This document shows positions 46,398 through 55,900 of a stretch of 64,000 nt of DNA, piece after piece. The position numbers and the translations under genes are program-made. Below the pieces are notes generated by a model. That model saw nothing but the letters and a program-made list of their open reading frames with translations, was not told the DNA's origin and did no database searches. The stretch is taken from NCBI RefSeq assembly GCF_030444335.1, contig NZ_CP128595.1, forward strand, positions 930,001 through 994,000. The letters are read 5' to 3'. The stretch's first letter is position 1. Each line of letters opens with the position of its first letter. Source of the stretch: Polaribacter huanghezhanensis (lineage in GTDB: Bacteria > Bacteroidota > Bacteroidia > Flavobacteriales > Flavobacteriaceae).

Positions 46398-48512
46398 ATG
46401 GAAAAAATAAAACCCATCAAAGTAGCTTTAATTGGTAATCCAAATACAGGAAAAACTTCGTTGTTCAATCAACTTACAGGATTAACACAAAAAGTAGGAA
46501 ATTATCCAGGTGTTACCGTCGATAAAAAACTAGGAACCTGTAAATTATCAAACAATAGAACCGCAATAATTACAGATTTACCAGGAACGTATAGTATCAA
46601 TCCGACTTCAGTCGACGAAAGTATTGTGCTTACTTCACTGTTAAATACAACAGATAAAGATTTTCCAGACATTATTGTTGTGGTTGCTGATATCGAAAAT
46701 TTAAAGAGAAACCTCTTCTTATTCTCTCAAGTAAAAGACTTAGAAATTCCGATTATTTTGGCAATTAACATGTCAGATCAAATGGATAGAAAAGGGATTT
46801 CATTGGATGTTGAAACCTTAAAAAAAGAGCTTCAAACCGAAGTTGTTTTAATTAGTGCAAGAAAAAATATTGGAATTGATACCGTAAAGAAAGCAATTGA
46901 AAATTGCGTAAAAGTTTCTACTACACATCCTTTATGTTCTATCAATCACGAGATTGATGAGGATTACTTTATGAAATTAAAAGAGGTGAGTCCAAACCAT
47001 ACTTTGTACGAATTATGGTTGATGATTACTCAAAATAACTTTCCAGATTCAATTACAGACAAAGAAAAAACGACGCTTTTAGGATTTAAACAAGATGTTT
47101 CTAGAGTAAAAAGGTATCAACACAAGGAAACCATTCATAGATATAAACAAATCAATGAAATCTTAAAAAGAACGTACCTATTAGATCGTACAAAAGGCAA
47201 AGATTTAAGAGGAAGATTAGACAAGGTTTTTACACATAAAATATTTGGTTACGTCATTTTCTTCGGAATTTTATTGCTGATTTTTCAATCTATTTTTGAT
47301 TGGTCTACCGTTCCGATGGATTTTATTGATGCGCAATTTGCAAACTTAAGCGAGTTTGTTTCTATTCAAATGAATGCGGGTGTTTTAAGAGATTTGATTA
47401 CAGACGGAATTATCCCTGGAATTGGCGGAGTCATCATTTTTATTCCACAAATTGCTATTTTATTTTTATTTGTCGCCATTTTAGAAGAAACGGGCTATAT
47501 GAGTCGTGTTGTTTTTCTAATGGATAAAATTATGCGTCGTTACGGAATGAGCGGTAAAAGTGTTATTCCGTTAATTTCAGGAACAGCATGTGCAATTCCG
47601 GCAGTTATGGCAACAAGAACAATTTCGGGTTGGAAAGAACGCTTAATTACAATTTTAGTAACACCATTTACAACCTGTTCTGCAAGATTACCTGTGTATG
47701 CAATATTAATTTCGTTGGTAATTCCAGATAAAAAACTCTTTGGGTATTTTAGTTTGCAAGGGTTTACTCTGTTGTGTATGTATATTTTAGGGTTTGCAAT
47801 TGCAATTATTTCTGCCTTTTTGTTAAACAAATTACTAAAAGTAAAAAGCACTTCATTTTTTGTTGCAGAAATGCCGAATTATAAATTACCATCTATAAAA
47901 AATGTTGCTTTTGATGTGATTGAAAAAACAAAAGCATTTGTATTTGGAGCCGGAAAAATAATTTTAGCAATTTCTATTGTATTGTGGTTTTTGGCATCAA
48001 ATGGGCCAGCTTCTTTTAACAATGTAGAAAAAGAAATTACCAATAATATTGAAAACAGCCATTTATCGCAAGTAGAAATCCAGCATAAAATTTCTGCAGA
48101 AAAATTAAAAATTTCTTATATCGGAATTATGGGTAAAGCCATAGAACCAGCAATTAAACCTTTAGGGTACGATTGGAAAATAGGAATTGCTTTGATAAGC
48201 TCATTTGCAGCAAGAGAAGTGTTTGTAGGAACCTTAGCAACTATTTATAGTGTAGAAAATGACGACGGAAACAACTCGACAATTAAACAGCGAATGCGTG
48301 CAGAAATAAACCCTGAAACAGGAGAAAAAAGATTCAATTTAGCGGTTGGTATGTCGTTGTTAATTTTCTATGCATTTGCCATGCAATGTATGGGAACTTT
48401 AGCCGTTGTAAAAAGAGAAACAAAATCTTGGAAATGGCCAATGGCACAATTAATTGGCATGGGAATTTTAGCGTATATAGCCTCATTTATAACATTTACA
48501 ATCTTTAGTTAA
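46398..48512 (+). CDS. feoB: Ferrous iron transport protein B (fused form)
   Basis: 704 residues. The N-terminal GTPase has G1 GNPNTGKTSLFNQLTG, G3 DLPGTYSINPTS and G4 NMSDQMDRKG, followed by a helical region with RTKGKDLRGRLDKVFTHKIFG before the membrane part. Gate motifs are IPQIAILFLFVAILEETGYMSRVVF with SGTACAIPAVMATRTI (the conserved Cys in the pore), and AAREVFVGTLATIYS in the second half. It imports Fe2+ across the inner membrane. Unlike the split system at 26.8-29 kb, this is a conventional fused FeoB. Its stop shares a base with the ATG of the Cys-rich mini-protein (TAATG). Confidence 0.96.
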   Translation: MEKIKPIKVALIGNPNTGKTSLFNQLTGLTQKVGNYPGVTVDKKLGTCKLSNNRTAIITDLPGTYSINPTSVDESIVLTSLLNTTDKDFPDIIVVVADIENLKRNLFLFSQVKDLEIPIILAINMSDQMDRKGISLDVETLKKELQTEVVLISARKNIGIDTVKKAIENCVKVSTTHPLCSINHEIDEDYFMKLKEVSPNHTLYELWLMITQNNFPDSITDKEKTTLLGFKQDVSRVKRYQHKETIHRYKQINEILKRTYLLDRTKGKDLRGRLDKVFTHKIFGYVIFFGILLLIFQSIFDWSTVPMDFIDAQFANLSEFVSIQMNAGVLRDLITDGIIPGIGGVIIFIPQIAILFLFVAILEETGYMSRVVFLMDKIMRRYGMSGKSVIPLISGTACAIPAVMATRTISGWKERLITILVTPFTTCSARLPVYAILISLVIPDKKLFGYFSLQGFTLLCMYILGFAIAIISAFLLNKLLKVKSTSFFVAEMPNYKLPSIKNVAFDVIEKTKAFVFGAGKIILAISIVLWFLASNGPASFNNVEKEITNNIENSHLSQVEIQHKISAEKLKISYIGIMGKAIEPAIKPLGYDWKIGIALISSFAAREVFVGTLATIYSVENDDGNNSTIKQRMRAEINPETGEKRFNLAVGMSLLIFYAFAMQCMGTLAVVKRETKSWKWPMAQLIGMGILAYIASFITFTIFS

Positions 48513-48634
48513 TGCAACAAATCATCGTATATATCATTCTTGCAGCAGCCATTTATTTTTTAGCTAAAAAATTTATTTTTAAGTCTAAGAAGAATGGTTC
48601 TTCTTGTGGTTCTGGTTGTGGAAAATGCTCTTAA
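48512..48634 (+). CDS. FeoB-associated Cys-rich membrane mini-protein
   Basis: 40 residues. The N-terminal membrane helix (IIVYIILAAAIYFLAKKF) is followed by a cysteine tail, GSSCGSGCGKCS with C32, C36 and C39. It begins within the feoB stop (TAATG), so it is translationally coupled. This is the known small protein of feo operons in Bacteroidota and Firmicutes, thought to help FeoB, perhaps by handling Fe2+ at the membrane. Short, but the position and Cys pattern make the call firm. Confidence 0.88.
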   Translation: MQQIIVYIILAAAIYFLAKKFIFKSKKNGSSCGSGCGKCS

Positions 48635-48742
48635 AGAAGTAAACTTCATAAAAAAAGAATCTTTTTTTGTATTTAAAACGCCTTTTTTAAAATAAAGGGT
48701 GTAATATTCTTAACTTTAAACCACTAACCAATCAAAGAGAAG

Positions 48743-49234
48743 TTGAGTAACGATTTTTACACAAATTCAATTTTACCACATTCAGGAATAATTATTAAAA
48801 TCTGTCGTGCTTATACAGACACGCAAGAAGATTTTGAAGATTATTACCAAGAAGTTTGTTTGCAAATTTGGAAAAGTAAAGATCGTTTTAGAGGAGAATC
48901 TAAGTGGTCTACTTGGGTGTATAGATTGGCATTGAATTGTTGTTTAACATTGATTAAAAAGAAGAAAAACAACAGACAAAATATAGCTTCAGATTTTGAA
49001 CCAATAGAAATTGGGGAAGAAAATAAAGTGTTTGAAAATGAATCGTTAAATCTATTATATGCAGCAATTAGAAAGCTTTCAGAAATTGACAGAGCTATTA
49101 TTTTACTGTATTTAGAAGAAAAACCGTACGAAATAATCGCAGACATTATTGGTACAAGCCACAACAATATTGCAGTGCGCATTATTCGAATTAAAGAACG
49201 ATTAAAAAAACTATTGGATGGAAAAATCAATTGA
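48743..49234 (+). CDS. ECF-type RNA polymerase sigma factor
   Basis: 163 residues, TTG start at 48743. Region 2 reads DFEDYYQEVCLQIWKSKDRFRGESKWSTWVYRLALNCC, the core-binding and -10 recognition helices. Region 4 reads EKPYEIIADIIGTSHNNIAVRIIRIKERLKKLL, a helix-turn-helix. There is no typical zinc-binding anti-sigma gene next to it; instead a four-helix membrane protein gene overlaps its end by 17 bp and may supply membrane control. The target promoter is unknown. Confidence 0.92.
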   Translation: MSNDFYTNSILPHSGIIIKICRAYTDTQEDFEDYYQEVCLQIWKSKDRFRGESKWSTWVYRLALNCCLTLIKKKKNNRQNIASDFEPIEIGEENKVFENESLNLLYAAIRKLSEIDRAIILLYLEEKPYEIIADIIGTSHNNIAVRIIRIKERLKKLLDGKIN

Positions 49235-49874
49235 ATCAATCTGGAAAGAGGGTTTTTTAAAAAAAGACGAATTGGTTGCGCCAAAACTCAACGATTTGTA
49301 CAATCAAAAATCCATAGACATTGTTGGTAAATTTAAAAGAATGTACAAAATCAATGTAATTGGTATTGTGCTGTTTTCGTTGATACTTTTGCCAATTTCA
49401 TTTGCCGTAAAAATTCCATATATGGGAATTATGTTGTTTTTTTTATTCAATCTTGTGATAATTGTAAACAGGAAAGTCCGAAAAGCTTTAGATAAAATTG
49501 ACAATAGTTTAAACAGTTATGAGTATTTAATCTCGTTTGATAAATGGACCAAAGACTTAATTGCTGTTAATATTAAGTTTTCTAGATTTTTATATCCCTA
49601 TGTTTTTTTAGCAATGTTTGCAGGATTTTGGTTTGGTTCAATTGGCGGAGACGTTCCAGGAGATGCGCTTGTAAACCTCTTTGTTTCAGCATATCCAGAA
49701 ACAATTTTAGTGTATGGTTTTCCTTTGATATTTATCTTGTTTATACTGATAATACTGCTGTTCTTAGTTTTGGTTGGAGCTAAAATTGGAAAATTGGATT
49801 TCAATTTAGGATATGGTCGAATTATGAAAAGATTGGCGACTTTAATTAAAGATATGGAAGAGCTAAAGCATTAA
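49218..49874 (+). CDS. Membrane protein coupled to an ECF sigma factor
   Basis: 218 residues with four predicted membrane helices: INVIGIVLFSLILLPISFAV, IPYMGIMLFFLFNLVIIV, FLYPYVFLAMFAGFWFG and YGFPLIFILFILIILLFLVLVGA. The charged N-terminal segment (MEKSIESIWKEGFLKKDELVAPKL) lies in the cytosol. It overlaps the sigma gene by 17 bp, so the two are made together, and it is the best candidate for a membrane-bound regulator of that sigma factor. No canonical anti-sigma domain is recognisable. Confidence 0.75.
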   Translation: MEKSIESIWKEGFLKKDELVAPKLNDLYNQKSIDIVGKFKRMYKINVIGIVLFSLILLPISFAVKIPYMGIMLFFLFNLVIIVNRKVRKALDKIDNSLNSYEYLISFDKWTKDLIAVNIKFSRFLYPYVFLAMFAGFWFGSIGGDVPGDALVNLFVSAYPETILVYGFPLIFILFILIILLFLVLVGAKIGKLDFNLGYGRIMKRLATLIKDMEELKH

Positions 49875-50039
49875 TTTTCTGATGTTTTAGCGTTTGGATT
49901 TAATATTTTTAGAAACAAGAAACATCTAATTGATTCTTTTTGACTTTGAGATAAGAACAATTAACCTGTTTTCGATATTTTTTCTAAAAAGTGTAATATT
50001 TAAAAAGTTGAGCCACTAATTTAGAAAAGAACATTAAAA

Positions 50040-50492
50040 ATGAAAATTACAGAAACCATTGCTTTTATTACACAAGCTGAAAAGAAAGCAGAAAAAAAGT
50101 CTCAAAAAAAACACTACACTACTTTTATTGCAATTTTGTCAGATTTGCAAACGAAGGATTTAGAGGAAACTCAATTTTTTTCTATAGAAAAAGAACTAGA
50201 CAATTTTAAGTTGAACTCTAAGACCACATTTAAAGAGTTAAACCGTAGTTTTTCTAAATTCAAACAGTTTTTAAAAGTGAAATTTTCATTCACTACCGAA
50301 GGATATTATACCAGTTTAGGAATTGGTCTGGGTTTGTGTTTTGGAATTGCTTTTGGGAGTTTGATAGATCGGTTTATTGGCTCATCAATTGGAATGACAT
50401 TTGGAATGCTACTAGGAATTGTTGTCGGGAAAAAATTAGATTCTGATGCCGAAATTCATGGAAGAGCATTAAAAACAAAACTTCAAAACTAG
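50040..50492 (+). CDS. Hypothetical protein with glycine-zipper membrane tail
   Basis: 150 residues, unrecognised. The N-terminal 90 residues are Lys/Glu-rich helix (ITQAEKKAEKKSQKKHYTTF). The C-terminal part holds two Gly-rich membrane segments, GIGLGLCFGIAFGSLIDRF and GSSIGMTFGMLLGIVVGKKL, then DSDAEIHGRALK. Glycine-zipper hairpins of this kind occur in small membrane-associated stress proteins. It follows the sigma-factor pair by 165 bp in the same direction and could belong to that regulon; this is only a positional hint. Confidence 0.6.
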   Translation: MKITETIAFITQAEKKAEKKSQKKHYTTFIAILSDLQTKDLEETQFFSIEKELDNFKLNSKTTFKELNRSFSKFKQFLKVKFSFTTEGYYTSLGIGLGLCFGIAFGSLIDRFIGSSIGMTFGMLLGIVVGKKLDSDAEIHGRALKTKLQN

Positions 50493-50762
50493 TCGATACC
50501 AAAAGGTAAAACAGCAATTATTTTTTATCATATTTCAACTGGCGAAAATATTTCGGCAAGGAAAATAACAACCTAAAATCAACAAAAAAATGAAAATAAT
50601 TATTACCGTTATTTTAATAATATCAATTTTAATTACAAGGGTATTTTGTAAATATTTTGGATAGAGTAAAATAAAAACCCTTTAACAAAAAAATAATAGG
50701 TAACTTTTGAAAGTAATTGTATTTTTGGAGACATAGGTACTAACGAATCAATATAAAAGATT
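50493..50762 (+). other. Intergenic region with one possible 24-codon ORF
   Basis: A short frame at 50590-50664 encodes a single hydrophobic helix (MKIIITVILIISILITRVFC plus four residues). It is too short to call a gene without homologues. No other structure seen except the promoter element near 50720. Confidence 0.3.
50720..50727 (+). promoter_or_regulatory. -7 element TATTTTTG for the DUF2911 pair
   Basis: TATTTTTGG matches TAnnTTTG and ends 35 bp before the first DUF2911 ATG. Confidence 0.5.
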
Positions 50763-51293
50763 ATGAAGAAAAACGTTTTAGTAACTGCATTATTTGCAGT
50801 AGCAGTATTATTTTCAAACGAAACCAATGCACAGAGATTTGCACCGTTAGATAAAAGTCCAATGGACGTAGCTTCTTTTCCAACAAGTTATAAAATTTCA
50901 GACAAAATTGTAAAAGTTACTTATAGCAGACCACAATTAAAAGATAGAAACATCACCAAATTAGCAATTCCAGAACAAATTTGGAGAACAGGAGCGAATG
51001 AAGCAACAGAAATTACTTTTTATAAAGATGTAAAATTTGGAGGAAAATCTGTTGACGCAGGAACCTATTCTTTATTTACAATTCCAGGAGAAAAAGAATG
51101 GATCATTATTTTAAGCACCGCAAAAAATGTTTGGGGTTCTTATTTTTATAAAGAAACCGAAGATGTTGTTAGAGTAAAAGCAAAGGTATCTTCAAGCATA
51201 GCACCAATCGAAGCTTTTTCTATGACATTTGATGACGATATGAACTTATATATGGGTTGGGGATATACCGTTGTTAAAGTAACTATTAAATAA
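50763..51293 (+). CDS. DUF2911 periplasmic protein, copy 1
   Basis: 176 residues. The signal peptide MKKNVLVTALFAVAVLFSNETNAQ is followed by one DUF2911 domain: PLDKSPMDVASFP, KIVKVTYSRPQLKDRNI, WRTGANEATEITFYKDVKFGGKSVDAGTYSLFTIPG, NVWGSYFYKETEDVVRVKAKV and MGWGYTVVKVTIK. The family is frequent in Bacteroidota and its function is not established. It is followed after 7 bp by a close paralogue, so the two genes arose by tandem duplication and are co-transcribed. Confidence 0.88.
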   Translation: MKKNVLVTALFAVAVLFSNETNAQRFAPLDKSPMDVASFPTSYKISDKIVKVTYSRPQLKDRNITKLAIPEQIWRTGANEATEITFYKDVKFGGKSVDAGTYSLFTIPGEKEWIIILSTAKNVWGSYFYKETEDVVRVKAKVSSSIAPIEAFSMTFDDDMNLYMGWGYTVVKVTIK

Positions 51294-51300
51294 TAAAAAG

Positions 51301-51825
51301 ATGAAAAAAAATATCGTAGTAATTGCATTTTTAGCAATCGCAGTATTGTTTTCTAACGAAACAACTGCACAAAAATTTAATGGATTAGACAAAAGTCCTG
51401 CGGATATTGCTTTGTACAAAACAAAAGCTGACGGAGTAATTGCAAAAGTGGTGTATAGCAGACCACAATTAAAAGGAAGAAGTCTTTCAAAATTAGCTCC
51501 ACAAGGAAAAGTTTGGAGATTAGGCGCTAATGAGGCAACCGAGATTAGATTTTATAAAGATGTCACTTTTGGTGGACAATCTGTAAAAGCGGGAACCTAT
51601 TCTATGTTTGCCATTCCTGGAGCATCAGCATGGACACTCATTTTAAACAAAGACACAAATGTTTGGGGTGCTTTTTCGTATAAAGAAAGTCAAGATGTTG
51701 TAAGAGTAACTGCACAGGTTTCAAAAAATAAAAATTCTGTTGAAGCGTTAGCGATTATGTTTTCTAAATCAGGAGACATGTATATTGGATGGGGAAATAC
51801 AGTGGTAACTGTTCCTGTAAAATAA
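51301..51825 (+). CDS. DUF2911 periplasmic protein, copy 2
   Basis: 174 residues, clearly a paralogue of the gene before it. The signal peptide (MKKNIVVIAFLAIAVLFSNE) is nearly the same, and the blocks GLDKSPADIALY, VVYSRPQLKGRSLSKLAPQ, WRLGANEATEIRFYKDVTFGGQSVKAGTYSMFAIPG and NVWGAFSYKESQDVVRVTAQV are conserved. Differences are spread along the whole length, so the duplication is not recent. Second gene of a two-gene operon, with a terminator right after it. Confidence 0.88.
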   Translation: MKKNIVVIAFLAIAVLFSNETTAQKFNGLDKSPADIALYKTKADGVIAKVVYSRPQLKGRSLSKLAPQGKVWRLGANEATEIRFYKDVTFGGQSVKAGTYSMFAIPGASAWTLILNKDTNVWGAFSYKESQDVVRVTAQVSKNKNSVEALAIMFSKSGDMYIGWGNTVVTVPVK

Positions 51826-51846
51826 GTTATATCACATAAATTTAAG

Positions 51847-51877
51847 AATCCGTAAATTCCATTTTACGGATTTTTTT
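51847..51877. terminator. Terminator between the DUF2911 pair and the convergent permease
   Basis: AATCCGTAAA and TTTACGGATTTTTTT pair around a 6-nt loop. The end touches the stop codon of the minus-strand permease gene. Confidence 0.85.
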
Positions 51878-52805
51878 ATGCTTTTTTATTTGGTTTTTTA
51901 CTAATTAAATACACGCCAAAAATTACCAAAAAGCAACTTGCAATTTTTACAGAATTTATATCTTGTGCGTATTCTGTTTGTCCAAAAGCATACGCATACA
52001 CACTTACCATTATAAAACTGATGGCAGGCTGTAAATACACATAGCTTCCGGTTACAGAAGGCGACACAGATTTTAAGGCGTAAATATTAAAAAGATAGGC
52101 TAAAAATGTAGTTCCGATAACTACAAATGCAATTGTTGCATAGGTTTCTACTGTAAATGCAGCAAAATTTGTTTGTAGAATATCTGGAATTCCAAACGGA
52201 AACATAAAAACAAACCCAAAAAGAAATACCCAACTAATAACGGTAATCGAATTGTACTTTTTCATTAAGGGCTTTACCAAAACCAGGTATAAACCATAAG
52301 AACACGCATTTAAAAAAATCAAAACATTACCCAATAATGAACTTGTTCCTGCAGCTTTGTTTCCGTACCAGACCAATAAGATCGCTCCAGTTGCGCCAAT
52401 TGCAATTCCAATAATTTTATTTGGGGTTATTTTTTCTTTTAAAAGAAGTGCGCTAAAAACCAATACAACAATCGGAATTGCGGTAATAATAATAGAAGCA
52501 TCAATAGGCGAAGTTAAATTGAGTCCATGAAAAAACAACAATTGATTGGTTGCAACACCCAACAATCCGCATAAAATTAAAAGCGGAAAATCTTTTTTTT
52601 CTACTTTTTCTTTGAGAAAAGATTTGATGATCCAAAATAAAATTCCTGCGCCAACAACTCGTAAAAAAATAAAAGCAGACGGCCCAATTTTATTAGGCAT
52701 GATGCCTTTAGCAATAATATAATTTACTCCGTAGATAAGATTCGCTCCTAATAAAGCCAGATGGGCTTTTGCAATGTTGTTTTTCAAAATAGTAAAAATT
52801 TGCAC
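51876..52805 (-). CDS. EamA/DMT-family permease
   Basis: 309 residues, ten predicted membrane helices, two EamA halves. It begins NNIAKAHLALLGANLIYGVNYIIAKGIMP, contains GPSAFIFLRVVGAGILFWIIKSFL, and has SPSVTGSYVYLQPAISFIMVSVYAYAFGQ in the last third. It is an inner-membrane exporter or importer of small metabolites with unknown substrate, only distantly related to the permease at 19288. It is divergent from leuS; about 100 bp lie between the two starts. Confidence 0.88.
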   Translation of the reverse strand: MQIFTILKNNIAKAHLALLGANLIYGVNYIIAKGIMPNKIGPSAFIFLRVVGAGILFWIIKSFLKEKVEKKDFPLLILCGLLGVATNQLLFFHGLNLTSPIDASIIITAIPIVVLVFSALLLKEKITPNKIIGIAIGATGAILLVWYGNKAAGTSSLLGNVLIFLNACSYGLYLVLVKPLMKKYNSITVISWVFLFGFVFMFPFGIPDILQTNFAAFTVETYATIAFVVIGTTFLAYLFNIYALKSVSPSVTGSYVYLQPAISFIMVSVYAYAFGQTEYAQDINSVKIASCFLVIFGVYLISKKPNKKA

Positions 52806-52875
52806 TACAAATAACGAACATTTTAATCGATTTTATTTCACAAGTATTTTACTTTAATCTTTTAGTAATAAGCTG

Positions 52876-52883
52876 TAACTTTG
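52876..52883 (+). promoter_or_regulatory. -7 element TAACTTTG for leuS
   Basis: TAACTTTGGC is a full TAnnTTTG match ending 25 bp before the leuS ATG. Confidence 0.6.
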
Positions 52884-52908
52884 GCGCTTCTAAAAAGCAG
52901 AAAATCAC

Positions 52909-55900
52909 ATGCAATACAATCATATTGAGATAGAAAAGAAATGGCAAGAATATTGGGATAAAAACCAAACTTTTAAAGCCAGTAATGAGTCGGAGAAACC
53001 TAAATATTATGTATTGGATATGTTTCCTTATCCAAGCGGAGCAGGTTTGCATGTTGGGCATCCGCTAGGATATATTGCAAGTGATATCTATGCACGTTAC
53101 AAACGTCATAAAGGGTTTAATGTATTACATCCACAAGGATATGATTCTTTTGGTTTGCCAGCAGAACAATATGCAATTCAGACAGGTCAACATCCTGCAA
53201 AAACGACAGAGGAAAATATTAAAACATACAGAAGACAGCTAGATAGAATCGGTTTTTCTTTTGATTGGAGCAGAGAAGTAAGAACTTCAAATCCTGAATA
53301 TTACAAATGGACACAATGGATTTTTATTCAATTGTTCAATTCCTGGTACAATAAAAGTTCAGACAAAGCAGAAGACGTTTCTACGCTGATTAAAATCTTT
53401 AAAAAAGATGGAAATGCAACTGTAAACGCAGTTTGTGATGAGGATATCAACATTTTTTCTGCGGATGAATGGAAAGCATTTACAAAAGCCGAACAAGAAG
53501 AAATCTTATTACAATATCGATTGACATTTTTGTCGGATACAGAAGTAAATTGGTGTCCAGCTTTGGGAACCGTTTTAGCAAATGATGAAATTGTAAACGG
53601 AGTTTCAGAACGTGGAGGTCATCCTGTTGTTAGAAAAAAAATGACGCAATGGTCGATGCGAATTTCTGCATACGCACAACGTTTGTTAGATGGATTAGAA
53701 ACAATTGATTGGCCACAACCTTTAAAAGATTCTCAAACCAATTGGATTGGAAAATCTGTTGGAGCATTAGTCAACTTTGAAATCCTATCCCCAGCCCTTT
53801 CCGAAGGAAAGGGAGCAAAGGCTGACTCTAAAAAAGTACCTGGTTATATGACTGGTGGGAATAATTCTTATTTATTGCTTGAAAAAGCGAAAGAAATGAG
53901 AGCAAATCCAACGCCCGCAGAAGCAATTTTATGGAAATCTTTAAAAGGGAAAAAATTAAAATCTAAATTTAGACAGCAACATTTAATTAATGATTTTATT
54001 GTTGATTTTGTGTGCTTGTCAAAGAAATTAATTATTGAAGTTGATGGTAAAATCCATGAGTATCAACTAGAAAAAGATGAAGCTAGAACTTTAGAATTAG
54101 AACAAAAATCTGGTTTTAAAGTGATCAGATTTAAAAATGAAGAAGTAATTGGTGATATTGATGCAGTTTTATCTAAAATAGATTCAGAATTAAGTAATCA
54201 AGCATTTCTGCTTTCAAAACTTGAGCAAGATAATTCGAAAGAAACGGAATCAACTTCTCTTTCCTCTGGAAAGGGACAGAGGGATAGGATTAGTGTTTTT
54301 ACAACACGTCCTGATACTATTTTCGGTGTTTCATTTATGACATTAGCTCCAGAACACGAGTTGGTGTCACGAATCGTGACAGATGAACAAAAAGAAGAAG
54401 TAAATGCTTACATTAAAGCCACAGCAAAACGGTCTGAACGCGATAGAATGGCAGATGTAAAAAGCATTTCTGGTGCGTTTACTGGCGCGTATGCTTTGCA
54501 TCCGTTTACGGGAAAACAAATTCCGATTTGGATTGGAGATTACGTCTTAGCAAACTACGGAACAGGAGCAGTTATGGCGGTTCCTTGTGGAGATCAACGT
54601 GATTATGATTTTGCAAAACATTTTAATATTGCCATTCCGAATATTTTTGAAAACGTAGCTGTTTCTGAAGGGGCGCATACAGATAAAGACGGAACAAAAA
54701 TTGCAAATTCTGATTTTTTAAATGGTTTATCGTACAAAAAAGCGATGAAATTAGCCATTTACGAACTAGAAAAACAAGGTTTTGGAGAAGGAAAAATAAA
54801 TTACCGTTTGCGTGATGCTGTGTTTAGCAGACAACGGTATTGGGGAGAACCTTTTCCAGTATATTATAAAGACGGAATGCCGCAAATGATTGATACAAAA
54901 CACTTGCCAATTGTTTTGCCAGAAGTAGAAAAATACTTGCCAACTGAAGACGGAAAACCGCCTTTAGGAAACGCAACTGAATGGGCTTGGGATTCTCGTG
55001 CTAAGAAAGTTGTAAGCAATGATAAGTTAAAAAATAAAACGGTGTATCCGTTAGAATTAAACACCATGCCGGGTTGGGCAGGAAGTTCTTGGTACTTTAA
55101 CCGGTATATGGATTCGCAAAATTCTGAGGAATTTGCAAGCAAAGAATCGTTGGAGTATTGGAAAGAAGTTGATTTATATATTGGTGGTTCTGAACACGCA
55201 ACCGGACATTTATTGTACGCGCGTTTTTGGCAAAAATTCTTGTTTGATAAAGGAATTGTTCCGGTAGATGAATTTGCAAAAAAACTAATCAACCAAGGAA
55301 TGATTTTGGGAACTTCTGCTTTTGCATATAGAATAGATGGGAGGCCAAATGTTTTTGTTTCTAAAGATGTTTATGATATTCTAACGGAACCAATTCCTAA
55401 ATCATCTAAAGGTAAAGGAGAAAAAATTATTAGAGATTTTTTAGGTTTAAAAGATGAAATATTTGGAATAGATAGAGGAATTCATGTAGATGTTTCTTTT
55501 GTTGATTCATCTGATGAATTAGATATAAAACGATTTAAAGAGTGGAGGCCAGAGTTTAAAAACGCAGAATTTATTACAAAAGAAAAAGGTGTTTTTAAAG
55601 TAAGAAGAGAGGTCGAAAAAATGTCAAAATCAAAATACAATGTTGTAAATCCTGATGCAATTTGTGAAGAATACGGAGCAGACAGTTTACGTTTGTTCGA
55701 AATGTTTTTAGGCCCTTTAGAACAAGCAAAACCTTGGAAAACTTCTGGTATTTCTGGAGTTTCATCGTTCTTAAAGAAATTATGGAGGTTGTATTTTAAC
55801 GGAGAAACATTTGAAGTTTCTGACGCAGCACCAACAAAAGACGAATTAAAAGTTTTACATAAAACCATTAAAAAAGTAGAAGAAGATATTGAGAATTTCT

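Larger units (their letters stand above)
53781..54291 (+). mobile_element. DUF559 nuclease element with hairpin-arm inverted repeats, inserted in frame in leuS
   Basis: Left end: arm AATCCTATCC, then hairpin CCCTTTCC-GAA-GGAAAGGG (53795-53813). Right end: hairpin CTTTCC-TCT-GGAAAG (54259-54273), then arm GGATAGGATT. The ends are inverted copies. Between them is a complete DUF559 domain: KAKEMRANPTPAEAILWKSL, GKKLKSKFRQQHLINDFIVD, FVCLSKKLIIEVDGKIHEYQ and SGFKVIRFKNEEVI, a Vsr-like PD-(D/E)XK nuclease with the Asp of IVDFVC and the Glu of IIEVDG. A possible own start is ATG 53848. The segment 53785-54288 is 504 bp, so the leuS frame is kept. It has no own stop before the right repeat. A repeat of the same type stands alone at 59604-59636. 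Confidence 0.8.

Noticed and set aside
53781..54291. The leuS insertion as an intein
   Set aside because: There is no Cys/Ser-led splice block at the left border and no terminal His-Asn at the right border; the insert is too short for a full intein and its borders are hairpin repeats instead.
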